Shown one piece after another: positions 6,782 to 15,552 of a stretch of DNA of 64,000 bases (its first letter is position 1; the number at the start of each line of letters is the position of its first letter). Where the stretch lies: positions 1 through 64,000 of the forward strand of contig CAKVMD010000002.1 of assembly GCA_934771475.1 (NCBI GenBank). Direction: 5' to 3'. The stretch is from an uncultured Clostridia bacterium (lineage in GTDB: Bacteria > Bacillota > Clostridia > Christensenellales > UBA1242). Under the pieces are notes generated by a model. The model was not told where the DNA came from and searched no databases. It saw only the letters and a program-made list of their open reading frames with translations. A program made the translations under genes and the position numbers.

Positions 6782-6806
6782 CCCGCATATTTTTGCGGTC
6801 TTTTTC
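6782..6806 (+). terminator. Terminator after the small peptide transcript
   Basis: CCGCA (6783-6787) pairs with TGCGG (6794-6798), followed by TCTTTTTC. The stem is short but GC-rich. From here to 6973 the sequence is AT-rich with no gene seen. Confidence 0.65.
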
Positions 6807-6973
6807 TTTAATTTTATTTTGTTTTTCTATTATTAATTTAAGCATTACACCCAATATAGGCTTTTTGGTCTAGCGTTTAAAAAAGACAAATTAAACCTTT
6901 GATAATTAAATAAATTTTGATTTACTTTTAAGCGGTTTTATTGTATCATATAATTAACAAAATGGGAGGCTTC

Positions 6974-7834
6974 ATGACTGACGAAGAAAAAGTTCAAATG
7001 CAAAACACGATGAGGACAGGTGTGCTGACTGCTTATCCTAAGATTTATAGTGATATTGATTACTCGCAAGAGATATTTTACAACGCCCTTTCTGTGGCAA
7101 AAGATTATGGCTTCACTTTCCAGCCAGAACAATTTGTTGCAAACATGGCGGTGGAGATTGAAGGAAGATACAAAGCAGTTAGTTCAATTTTGCGTTCTAA
7201 AATTTCAAAATCAAAAAGGACACTCGTAATCGAATTTGCAGTCGGGCTATCTCCTAGAAGACTAGAATTTTTAGAGCTTGATTATCTTGAAAGCGACTTT
7301 GAGCCGATGATGAAAATGAAAAAGCAAATTTACAAAAAAATGGGCTTTCAAAAGTTTGAAAAAGGATTATTCGCTGTCGATTTAGCAAACACAAAACAAC
7401 TAAAATCATTTTTATCGAAAAAGGCAACTATTGAAAATTACGACCAAATTATTTTGATTACTGAGGGGTTGTTTTGGTACTTAAATAAAGAAATAATTAC
7501 AGACATGACAAACGCTTTTAATGCCGTCCTTCAAAATAAAAATTGGATTTGGATTTCAGCGGACTGCCCTACCAAAGACAAAATAGAAGAAGAATACAGA
7601 AATGTTATTTCAAGATCAGCAAATGTGAAAAGAACAAAAACTTTTAGTGATTTCAATGATTTTTCTATCTTTTTTGAAAACCTCAATGTAAATGTTACGC
7701 GCAAAAAAATTATTGACTGCGTAAAGGCGAAAGACATTCGCTCGGCATCACTTTTTTCTATTAGCGCGGATGAAGCAACAAACCGACTTAATAAATATAC
7801 TGATATGGCGATTATTTCACCAAAAAAGAAATAA
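6974..7834 (+). CDS. Leucine carboxyl methyltransferase-like SAM-dependent methyltransferase
   Basis: The 286-residue product starts at ATG 6974 behind GGGAGG. A class I methyltransferase core is visible: RYKAVSS and a glycine-containing first strand (IEFAVGLSPRRLEFLELD, about residues 78-95), where LCMT enzymes bind SAM, and ILITEGLFWYL (about 163-173), the family's 'EGVLMYL' signature. Proteins of this family O-methylate carboxylates or polyketide-type products; the substrate here is unknown. It stands alone between a peptide transcript and a terminator at 7876. Confidence 0.75.
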   Translation: MTDEEKVQMQNTMRTGVLTAYPKIYSDIDYSQEIFYNALSVAKDYGFTFQPEQFVANMAVEIEGRYKAVSSILRSKISKSKRTLVIEFAVGLSPRRLEFLELDYLESDFEPMMKMKKQIYKKMGFQKFEKGLFAVDLANTKQLKSFLSKKATIENYDQIILITEGLFWYLNKEIITDMTNAFNAVLQNKNWIWISADCPTKDKIEEEYRNVISRSANVKRTKTFSDFNDFSIFFENLNVNVTRKKIIDCVKAKDIRSASLFSISADEATNRLNKYTDMAIISPKKK

Positions 7835-7875
7835 TGTTGTTGCAAAAATAAATTGCACAGATTAAATAAAAAACT

Positions 7876-7900
7876 CGACCTAGATTATAGGTCGTTTTTT
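7876..7900 (+). terminator. Terminator after the methyltransferase gene
   Basis: CGACCT (7876-7881) pairs with AGGTCG (7889-7894), then a run of six T. Confidence 0.8.
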
Positions 7901-7997
7901 GTTTCAGCCTTTTGCCGACCGAAAGACATCGAAAAAGCGCTTAGTCTTAACAAACCTTTTAAAGATTGCATAAAGTGTAATACCACAAGGATTTTTT

Positions 7998-9848
7998 ATG
8001 GCAACAGTTAATGTTTCAACTTTTTCACAATTAAGAGATGCGATTGAGGACTCAACATCAACCGAAATAAATGTTACAAGCGATATAACCTTTTCGTCTG
8101 GCGGAGCAAAGGTAAATACAGCCAAAAGTAATTTGGTTATAGATTTCGGTGGGCACACAATAACAGGTTACAAAAGTGTCAATTTTACTGATACTATTTT
8201 TGTTTCGGCGGGGGCTCCCGAAGTAACAATAACCGTCAAAAATGCTATTTGGAATGGTTTTAACTATTACGGAATAGTGGGCGTTTATGACGGAAACACC
8301 CTTGTAACTTTGGTCCTTGACAATATAAACTACAAAGGGCCACAGTTAGTTTACAATAAAAACGGAATAACCAAAATAAACAACTGCGAAATCGTGATTG
8401 ACAAAAATGAGTCAACAACCACCGCGCAAGAACTTTGTGAAGCAAACAGAGTTTTTATAAGTGGAAAGGTGGTTGCAAACCTAAACACCACTGCAAACGC
8501 TGTTATTTGGTTTACAAATGCAAACGCATCGCTCACTGTGGAAGAGAACTCCTATTTTGAGGTGAATGCGCTTTACACCTACTTTCTATACACCGACTCC
8601 TCTCCCGCACTTACTTTCAAGAAAAATTCTACCACTTTCATAAACACTAAAAATGGATTATTTTATTCGTCAGGCAGTGGCTCGCACATTGCGTCATCTT
8701 TTACGCTTGAAGAAAACGCAACCTTTGCCTCTACTCAAAATGAAAAGAACTCAACTCCAATGTTTAAATGTTTGTCTAGTTTTTCACTCGGCAAAAATTC
8801 AAATTTTTCACTTTTCTCGCCCGCCACAGGTTCAACCGCATTAATGTATTTTGGGCAAACTGCCCTTATCACAATTTCCTCACCTAAAAGTGTTGTTTTA
8901 TACAACAATGGAGGAAATATATTTTCATTTCAGACTGGTAGCGCCTCAGCACCTAACACAATTACAATAGACGCCGAAATGATGCGATTTTGGAGCACTG
9001 CCAAAACTCCGCTCGCAGATGCGGGAGGCTTTGATGACGAGCCAACATCTTCCTATCATAAATCTCTTTATGCAAGCAATCTCAATGTAACTTTTAAACT
9101 TTCTAACTCTCAATTACTAAGCGCTGATAATAATCTCGAAGATGGCGATAAGGGCTATCCTTTAAGCACCTCCACACCTCTAATGACTTCAAAAGTTATC
9201 GCCATGGGACAAATTCCGCTTTCTCTTGACAAAATCAACGACCTATCGACTGCTATCACTGGCGAAGCCCGACCATCTGCCAATATGAAAGTGTCCTTTG
9301 ATGACAAAACTTTAACAGAAAAATCGGGCGAAAATGGAGATTTCTCGATTGCTTTGGATGAGCGCTTAGCAGTCGGCACCCCTGTCAAAATTGAGATAAA
9401 CAAAAATTTTCTAACAAAGTCGCTGACCGTTACAAGTGAAGGAAGCGTGTCGATAACCAGCCTTAAATCTCTCGATTTTTACGCTTTTACTTCTCCCCCA
9501 AACACAAACATAATTTACCGCATTGATAATGATTGGGAAATAGAAGTAACTGATACTCGAACAACGGGCGGGCTGTGGTATCTATACGCTTACATCAACG
9601 CACCTCTCACTTCGGGGACTAACACACTTGATGACGCGTTAATGATAAAAAATGATACCACCACATTTTTATCTCAAAAGCCTCTACAAATCTATATCGG
9701 AAACCCCGCAGGCACGCAAAAAGTAACCAAAATAAAATGGGAGGAGATGAAAGGATTTCTTCTTTATGTCGAAGCAGACAAGGCCTATCCAGCGGGCAAA
9801 TACACCACCGAACTATTTTGGCAAGTTACCACTGCTCCGCTTGAATAA
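7998..9848 (+). CDS. Beta-helix protein with WxL-like C-terminal domain, no signal peptide
   Basis: The product has 616 residues. The N-terminal two thirds (about 5-400) are Asn/Thr/Ser-rich short beta strands of parallel beta-helix/adhesin type (VIDFGGHTI, LTVEENS, FTLEENA). An Ig-like segment follows (GEARPSANMKVSF, about 420-485). The last 120 residues resemble WxL domains, with EVTDTRTTGGLWYL and a final YTTELFWQV, the paired Trp motifs that bind Firmicute cell walls. Unlike WxL proteins it has no signal peptide; stops close the frame before ATG. It may leave the cell by lysis, act in the spore or phage context, or have lost its export signal. Confidence 0.7.
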   Translation: MATVNVSTFSQLRDAIEDSTSTEINVTSDITFSSGGAKVNTAKSNLVIDFGGHTITGYKSVNFTDTIFVSAGAPEVTITVKNAIWNGFNYYGIVGVYDGNTLVTLVLDNINYKGPQLVYNKNGITKINNCEIVIDKNESTTTAQELCEANRVFISGKVVANLNTTANAVIWFTNANASLTVEENSYFEVNALYTYFLYTDSSPALTFKKNSTTFINTKNGLFYSSGSGSHIASSFTLEENATFASTQNEKNSTPMFKCLSSFSLGKNSNFSLFSPATGSTALMYFGQTALITISSPKSVVLYNNGGNIFSFQTGSASAPNTITIDAEMMRFWSTAKTPLADAGGFDDEPTSSYHKSLYASNLNVTFKLSNSQLLSADNNLEDGDKGYPLSTSTPLMTSKVIAMGQIPLSLDKINDLSTAITGEARPSANMKVSFDDKTLTEKSGENGDFSIALDERLAVGTPVKIEINKNFLTKSLTVTSEGSVSITSLKSLDFYAFTSPPNTNIIYRIDNDWEIEVTDTRTTGGLWYLYAYINAPLTSGTNTLDDALMIKNDTTTFLSQKPLQIYIGNPAGTQKVTKIKWEEMKGFLLYVEADKAYPAGKYTTELFWQVTTAPLE

Positions 9849-9902
9849 CCGTGGCAAGACAGCAAGTTTTTATTTTTAAAAACGCTTAAAATTTAGACAA
9901 AC

Positions 9903-9941
9903 AAAAAAGAAGTCAAGCACTTACAATTTGACTTCTTTTTT
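9903..9941. terminator. Terminator after the beta-helix gene
   Basis: AAAAAAGAAGTCAA (9903-9916) pairs perfectly with TTGACTTCTTTTTT (9928-9941); A and T flanks allow use on both strands, though the minus-strand gene ends later, at 10066. Confidence 0.85.
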
Positions 9942-10065
9942 GGCGTAAAATAAAATATTTATAGTTAAAATTCTTTGACAGAAATAAGATAAAAGTTTTA
10001 CATCCAATATTATTTACAAAAATCAAAAATAGAATTTGCATTAAACTTTTTATTGTTACTCACAT

Positions 10066-10458
10066 TTAAGAATTTTTGGCAACTTGAAAGGTTATTGTTG
10101 ATTTTTGCCCATCATTTAGACTTGGCAAATCAACTGTAAGAGTGCCACTTTCGTACTTAAAATTGGAGTTTTGAACATTGTCAATTTTTACCCCAAAATC
10201 ATTATCAAATGTAACTAGCGCTGTGTCGAGAGTGTCAGTTATTTTACAACCCGAAATCGTGCTACCCGACTCATTATTAACTTCAATAGTATAAAGAAGA
10301 GGTCCGTCGACCCAAAAACTTTTGTCAGCCGTTTTGGTAACGGTCAAGCCTTGGACAATGGTGGTTGTAACTAGGTTGCTTGTAAAATTAATTGGCGTTT
10401 GCTCATCACCATAATTTGCATTAACGCTTGCTTTATTGGTTAAATTTATGTTTGGCAT
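10066..10458 (-). CDS. DUF11-like single-domain protein without signal peptide
   Basis: The 130-residue product starts at ATG 10458 behind AAAGGAG. It opens with PNINLTNKASVNANYG, then the DUF11 pattern VTKTADKSFWVDGPLLYTIEVNN..GCKITDTLD (about 40-90), a beta sandwich common in repeated surface proteins. Short clostridial proteins with this opening and one or more DUF11 domains usually lack signal peptides, as here; their place in the cell is not established. It may share a process with the WxL-like gene that converges on it. Confidence 0.65.
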   Translation of the reverse strand: MPNINLTNKASVNANYGDEQTPINFTSNLVTTTIVQGLTVTKTADKSFWVDGPLLYTIEVNNESGSTISGCKITDTLDTALVTFDNDFGVKIDNVQNSNFKYESGTLTVDLPSLNDGQKSTITFQVAKNS

Positions 10459-10575
10459 TTTTGCTCCTTTTTGCTAAAAACTATCGTCATAATATTTTAT
10501 GAATAGCTTTGTCAAAAAGTGCATATTCTGCGCCCACAATGATTACGACTTTACTGCTCGCCCCCAAACACTTAA

Positions 10576-11409
10576 CTAGTCGCCAATTTCTTTTTCATCA
10601 TACTCGCAATCAGATTTAGCCTTATGGGGCGTGTGGCGTTTTGTCCAATTTTCTGTTATTTCAACATAAGGACCGTCATTATAGAGATAGTTATAAGAAT
10701 CTAAAAGATATTTTACTTTTTGAGCATTTCTTATGCCTAATTCTTTTGCGATAGTTTCTTCGTCAAGCCCCTTATCGGTCAAGCATTTTACCTCAGATAT
10801 GACTTTTAAAAAGTGATTAATATTTTCCCCAACTTTTACAATAAGTCTTGAAATTTTCGATTGCGACAACCCCAAACTCTCTGCAATTTTTAATTGAGAC
10901 TCGCCTTTTGAAAGTTTTTCAAACATAGTTCTTACATTTTCTGGAATTGTGGAATAAAGCCTTTGAATATCAGGAAATTCCTCCATCAATTCTTGTTGCT
11001 CATTTTCATACGATCCGTCAGATATAAGTTCTCCCAAAAACTTATCTTCATCAAAACAAATATCTGTGGAAATAGGCGCATCAAAACAAAGACTATTTGT
11101 AAAGGTTTGTTCCTTTTTTGAATTGTTTTTTCTAGTTAGCATTTTGACTTCATTTAACATTATTTGAGTAGCATAAGTTGAAAAATTATATCTGCCCGGC
11201 TCATAAGTCATAATCGCTTTATACAATCCAAACATTAACTCACTTTCATATTCGCCATGATTAAACCTTTCGTCAAAACAACTGTTATATTTGCCTATAC
11301 AAAAGCTAATTAACCCTTGGTTTGCGCGAAAAACTTTTTCAAAAGCCTTTTCATCAGTTTTTGCTTTGATATAGTCTTCTTTCGTTAAATTTGCGTATAA
11401 TCCACTCAT
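10576..11409 (-). CDS. Divergent sigma-70-family factor (second of a tandem pair)
   Basis: The 277-residue product starts at ATG 11409 behind AAAGGAA. Region 2-like sequence (YESELMFGLYKAIMTYEPGRYNFSTYATQIMLNEV, about residues 55-90) and a region 4-like HTH (GESQLKIAESLGLSQSKISRL, about 170-192) are seen, followed by a second HTH-like tail about 205-240. It shares the opening 'DYI-AKTDEKAFEKV' with the upstream gene, so the two are paralogues. It lies 46 bases after its partner, in one operon. It likely directs RNA polymerase to a special gene set; the targets are unknown. Confidence 0.75.
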   Translation of the reverse strand: MSGLYANLTKEDYIKAKTDEKAFEKVFRANQGLISFCIGKYNSCFDERFNHGEYESELMFGLYKAIMTYEPGRYNFSTYATQIMLNEVKMLTRKNNSKKEQTFTNSLCFDAPISTDICFDEDKFLGELISDGSYENEQQELMEEFPDIQRLYSTIPENVRTMFEKLSKGESQLKIAESLGLSQSKISRLIVKVGENINHFLKVISEVKCLTDKGLDEETIAKELGIRNAQKVKYLLDSYNYLYNDGPYVEITENWTKRHTPHKAKSDCEYDEKEIGD

Positions 11410-11455
11410 TTTATTTCCTTTTATAAATTTCACATATGAAAAAGTGAAAAAATTT

Positions 11456-12304
11456 TTATTCTCTTTCGCTATCATTAGGTGTTCTATTGCCTATTAATTG
11501 GTTTCGCAATCTAGTTCTACATACTTTGTATGGATTATTTAACCATATTCTATTTAATTCTGGTTTTTTACCATCTAAAAACAAAAATTTGTAAATTTCT
11601 TCGTAGAAACCTGCAATTTCTGGTTTTGTGAATTGCAAAATTTCGGCAATTCGCTCTTCACTCACCCCTTGCGCATAGTATTTGTGGACAGCTTTCGCCC
11701 TCTCAATTATTGCTTTAATTTTTGTTTTAGCGTGAAGCGTAAGTTGAGACCCTCGTTGCCTTGTTAGTCCTTTTATTCTTGCAATGGAAACAGCATTTTT
11801 CCCTTCAAGTAAATATTCAAAAACTTCTCTTTCTGTGCCAGATAAAAGTTCAAGATAATTTTTAAGATTTACCTTTTCTTCCAAATAACTATACTTTTCT
11901 TTTTCAAACTCGCCATCCTCAATCATATCTTCCCACTGAGGAGCATCATCACTAGAATCCCCAAATTGAAACAAGCCTTCAAGACTGAGCACATTATTTC
12001 TGTCGCTAAGGTCAACGCTATAACCTCTGTTTCTATTAAATGTCTTAACTTCATTAATCATGCAGTTAATGGCAAAATTTCCAAAGGTATATCCCATTGA
12101 TGGGTCAAAGTTCATTATTGCTTTAACAAGTCCATCGCGAAGAGCATCCTCATATTCATAGTCCATAACTCTACTGAGTTTTTGCACCATATTAAAACAC
12201 AAAGGGATAAGTTTTTGATGCGCCAAATAGACTTTTTCAAAAGCCTTTTCATCAGTTTTTGCGTTAATATAATCTTGCTGTGTTAATCCTTTGTAATCTC
12301 TCAT
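11456..12304 (-). CDS. Divergent sigma-70-family factor (first of a tandem pair)
   Basis: The 282-residue product has GGAGG at the proper distance from ATG 12304. Region 2 (EDALRDGLVKAIMNFDPSMGYTFGNFAINCMINEV, about 52-88) carries the polymerase-binding pattern of sigma-70 proteins. Region 4-like HTH follows (SGTEREVFEYLLEGKNAVSIARIKGL, about 155-182). After it comes a tail with YAQGVSEERIAEIL..FLFLDGKKPEL. The same tail motif recurs in the paralogue downstream and in a broken copy at 16655-16921, so this is a local multicopy family. Transcription starts from a good sigma-A promoter at 12335-12363. Confidence 0.78.
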   Translation of the reverse strand: MRDYKGLTQQDYINAKTDEKAFEKVYLAHQKLIPLCFNMVQKLSRVMDYEYEDALRDGLVKAIMNFDPSMGYTFGNFAINCMINEVKTFNRNRGYSVDLSDRNNVLSLEGLFQFGDSSDDAPQWEDMIEDGEFEKEKYSYLEEKVNLKNYLELLSGTEREVFEYLLEGKNAVSIARIKGLTRQRGSQLTLHAKTKIKAIIERAKAVHKYYAQGVSEERIAEILQFTKPEIAGFYEEIYKFLFLDGKKPELNRIWLNNPYKVCRTRLRNQLIGNRTPNDSERE

Positions 12305-12334
12305 CGTGCCTCCACCTTCGTTTCTTATAAGTAT

Positions 12335-12363
12335 ATTATACCATATATCCCTCTTCTTTTCAA
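12335..12363 (-). promoter_or_regulatory. Promoter of the tandem sigma-factor operon
   Basis: On the minus strand TTGAAA (12363-12358), a 17-bp spacer and TATAAT (12340-12335). The first gene starts 31 bases after the -10 box. The following gap to 12597 has no gene. Confidence 0.75.
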
Positions 12364-12596
12364 GAGCGATTTTGACTTTGCTTTTCTATGCTTTGCTCAT
12401 CGCCTCCTCCCCAAACACTCATTTCTTGATATTTTATTATGCGCTCGTACCCTCCGTTGCCTACAATTTTGTGTAAAAAAACGCTTTTTTCATGTATCTA
12501 TATGTGTCAGACAAAAATCTTGCTTTTCTTATATTATCCTTGTTTCCAAAAAGAGCAACAGTATCTTTGAAATTATCATTTGCAAAAACTTTTCAC

Positions 12597-12641
12597 AAAA
12601 AAAGACGACTTAAACGAAAATTTCTTTAAAAGTCATCTTTT
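12597..12641 (-). terminator. Terminator of the DUF308 gene
   Basis: Read on the minus strand, AAAGATGACTT pairs with AAGTCGTCTTT (one G-U) and is followed by a T run (12597-12641). Confidence 0.75.
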
Positions 12642-12669
12642 TCAAACAAATTTACTAAATATTTAGCGC

Positions 12670-13245
12670 TTACTCAACAATTATAACATCTTCGTTTACA
12701 GCGTCTTCAATTTTTTTCTTTGCATCCTTGACTTTTTTCCCAAAAGTAAAGATAAGGATAAGGTCCTTTACGCCTTCAACGATAAGTGAAACTCCTGCGA
12801 AAATCATCACTGCGTCAAAGGTTGAGAACATGATTGCAACGCCAAGGCCAGCAGTTAAAAGTGAGAGCAAGAACATTACAAACCAGCCTTTAACTTTTGC
12901 TCTCGCAAGAATGATGCTGTCAGTCATGGTGTTTATTGAATCAACAAGAATAAACACACCGAAAAGCACTGTCAAAATGCCTTGAACAGTTCCCGGATAA
13001 ACAATGCAGAATAGTCCGCACATTGTCATAACAACTGCCATGATAAGCATAGGACTAGAAAGCAATCTATCTACCGCGAAGTATCTAACTAAAAGGGTCA
13101 TCCCCATAATCAAAAGCGCTCCACCGAAGATATAGCAAAGTGCCGTTGCAGAAGTCGAAGGCATTGCAACACATAAAATTCCAAGTACAATGGTTAGGCA
13201 TGAAATAACTACGCCGTCCCATTTAAGTTTTTTAAAAAATTCCAT
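12670..13245 (-). CDS. HdeD/DUF308-type membrane protein
   Basis: The 191-residue product has six hydrophobic helices in pairs (about 12-30, 35-55, 65-82, 87-105, 118-136, 142-162). It has the short glycine-rich turns (GILCVAMPS, GVFILVDS, GGALLIMG) of the HdeD/DUF308 family, and a charged cytosolic tail. Family members are integral membrane proteins, some tied to acid stress; a clear biochemical role is not known. AGGAGG precedes the start. The gene has its own terminator at 12597 and stands next to decayed transporter genes. Confidence 0.78.
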   Translation of the reverse strand: MEFFKKLKWDGVVISCLTIVLGILCVAMPSTSATALCYIFGGALLIMGMTLLVRYFAVDRLLSSPMLIMAVVMTMCGLFCIVYPGTVQGILTVLFGVFILVDSINTMTDSIILARAKVKGWFVMFLLSLLTAGLGVAIMFSTFDAVMIFAGVSLIVEGVKDLILIFTFGKKVKDAKKKIEDAVNEDVIIVE

Positions 13246-13278
13246 ATTTCCCTCCTTACCTTATTATATCATTTTCCA

Positions 13279-13716
13279 TTACAATTGCAAATCTTTTTTG
13301 TTAAATTTTATAATTCCCACAGTGTAAGTTACTATACCAATAACAAGAAGAATTGCAAATTTCCATAGATAAGTTAGCGTTCCACCCAAAATTGAGGTCG
13401 CATCAAAGAGCGTAATGATAGAAACATAGTTAAAGTATTTCATAGCGTCAATTCTTATAGCGCTTGGGATAACCGCTGAGCCGAAAAGCCCTAAAATTGT
13501 GGCAACCAAAAAGAACATTGTAAGTCCGCCACCCACAGAAGTAGTGTTTTGAGAAATCGTGCTGTCATTTAAGTAAAGTATTCCGCCAGCATAGTTGTTT
13601 ATCGTGCCATTTATAGATTGGTTATAAGATAAAACACATGAATTCAGAGTAATCGTGCCTTTGTTTGCGACTATTCCGTTTCCACTTTTTGCACTATTGC
13701 TATTTATTTTTTTAGA
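13279..13716 (-). pseudogene. Chimeric remnant: beta-helix fragment joined to ABC-2 permease C-terminus
   Basis: The minus frame is open from 13716 to the stop at 13279 but has no ATG at its head. Its first 55-60 codons read as beta-helix repeats (NSCVLSYNQS, GGILYLNDSTISQN, GGGL). The frame then passes without a break into MFFLVATILGLFGSAV and ends with a helix plus FNKKDLQL, the usual end of ABC-2 type permeases. Two unrelated gene fragments are fused, probably by deletion. With the ATPase remnant at 16922 and the TetR gene at 17259 it suggests a lost exporter. Confidence 0.65.
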
Positions 13717-13781
13717 CTAAAACACTTGATAAATAAATTTTTATGTGTTAATATAAAATTGTAAATTTTTAAGGAGGAAGT

Positions 13782-15539
13782 ATGAAAAAATTTATAACAT
13801 TTATGCTTGTGGCACTACTTTTCCCTATAGGTCTTGCACTCTTTGGATGTGCAGGTGGGGGAAGTGAAGCAGATCATATTTATAATATGGTTATGTGTCA
13901 AGCAACAAACCCAGCTCAAATTGCAGTTATGGATGCAACTGAAAATGAGCACAGCACTTACATTTGGCTAGAAAGAGTTTCAACCTATCTTAAACTTAAT
14001 GAAGGAAACTATAAACACTTCACAAAGGCAAATGGTTGGACTAAAAACGCTCAAAGTGAAAACAAACTAACTCAGGATGTTATTAACGATTTCCGTGATA
14101 GAATTGTTAATGTAAAAGCAAAAGATACCAAAGCACAATTCAATATTTATGTTCGTGATATGGATGTGCTTTCAGCATATCAGATGGTTGTTGAAGCAGA
14201 GCTTAACGATGATGATTACAAAATTATTTTGGCAGAAGACGGCAGTGGTTTGTATAGTGCATTCCAAACTAGATATATCACAAATAAAATTGTAACTGAA
14301 ACTATTGATGAGCCTTATGCGCAACTTCTTCAAGATGTTGAAGGCTTTGACACAGTTATTGCTCAAATGAAAAAAGGTAATTATACTGCTAACCTTGGTG
14401 GTGATAATGAATATAAATATGTTTTCGCTGCTGCAACAAAATCAAATGTTCAAATATATCTTTATATCAAATCCGACCTTAAAACAAAACTTGATGCAAA
14501 TGCAAGTATTGCAGGAAGCAAAATTTATCAATCTGCTGGTTTCATAGCAAGCCAAGATGAAGATCTTGTTAAAATCAACTTTGTAGAAAAACCACTCGCT
14601 GAAACTTATCAAAAATTAAGCGATGCCAATAAAGAAGTTTACAAGGAACTGTCTCTCGGTGAAAAATATTCACTCTTTACAAGAAGTGAAAAGCCTACAC
14701 TTGTTATTGCTGGAACAAGCATTACTTCAATGGCTGGACTTAACCTTGTTGAAGATGTAACCAATGTTGAAGATATCCCTGAAGAAGCAAAAGCAATTGC
14801 TGGATATAGTGAAATTCAAAACGATACTGATAAACTCACCGCTTATAACCAATATCTCGAATATAAAGCAGTTTTTGAAGCTATCGAAAAAGTTTATGGA
14901 CAAACTTATGACATCCTTTACAAAGACCACCCAAAATGTGGCCCTGAAGATGGCAGAGAAAGTTATTGGACAAGCAGATATTCAATTAAAGGAAAATGGC
15001 AATATCATCTTGTTCAAGACTTCTTCGCAAACAACGAAGCAGGTAAGAAAATCGGAATTTTACCAAGCGGAATTGGTATTGACAACTTCGTGTTCTTAGG
15101 ATACAAATTCAATGTTGCTGGTTGGGACTCTTCGTTCTACAAAACATTCCCAGAAGACAGCACAATGTTTTTAATTACTACAACCCCTACTGCAAACTAC
15201 ACCAACTTTGGTTCTACTAGAGATTACATGATTGATGGTCAAAAGCATGACAATGCCTACACTTGGAACACATATAAAATTCACCAAATATTAGATCCTG
15301 ACACTTACAATTACTACACTGTTGACAGACTTGGTAATGTAAAAAGAGAAGTTAAGTACACAATCGATGGAGTTGAAAAGAGTGTCTTTGTTGACTGTGG
15401 AGCAGACTTATCATCTGTTGAAGAACTCAAAGGTTACACATGGACAGATTCTCAAGGAAATGCAATTACTTCAGTCCCTTCTCAAAGCACAATGTTTACA
15501 AGTGCTTTATCAATCACTGGAACAAAAGTAAGCGAATAA
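13782..15539 (+). CDS. Large lipoprotein of unknown function
   Basis: The 585-residue product has a type II signal peptide with lipobox LALFGC, acylated Cys at residue 23, so it is anchored to the outer face of the membrane. The rest is soluble, with many Tyr, Asn, Asp and Lys, and no motif I recognise. A textbook AAGGAGG lies 4 bases before ATG. It is followed after 13 bases by a polytopic membrane protein gene, and the pair ends at a strong terminator; the two products may act together. Confidence 0.75.
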   Translation: MKKFITFMLVALLFPIGLALFGCAGGGSEADHIYNMVMCQATNPAQIAVMDATENEHSTYIWLERVSTYLKLNEGNYKHFTKANGWTKNAQSENKLTQDVINDFRDRIVNVKAKDTKAQFNIYVRDMDVLSAYQMVVEAELNDDDYKIILAEDGSGLYSAFQTRYITNKIVTETIDEPYAQLLQDVEGFDTVIAQMKKGNYTANLGGDNEYKYVFAAATKSNVQIYLYIKSDLKTKLDANASIAGSKIYQSAGFIASQDEDLVKINFVEKPLAETYQKLSDANKEVYKELSLGEKYSLFTRSEKPTLVIAGTSITSMAGLNLVEDVTNVEDIPEEAKAIAGYSEIQNDTDKLTAYNQYLEYKAVFEAIEKVYGQTYDILYKDHPKCGPEDGRESYWTSRYSIKGKWQYHLVQDFFANNEAGKKIGILPSGIGIDNFVFLGYKFNVAGWDSSFYKTFPEDSTMFLITTTPTANYTNFGSTRDYMIDGQKHDNAYTWNTYKIHQILDPDTYNYYTVDRLGNVKREVKYTIDGVEKSVFVDCGADLSSVEELKGYTWTDSQGNAITSVPSQSTMFTSALSITGTKVSE

Positions 15540-15552
15540 CTCAGGAGAAATT

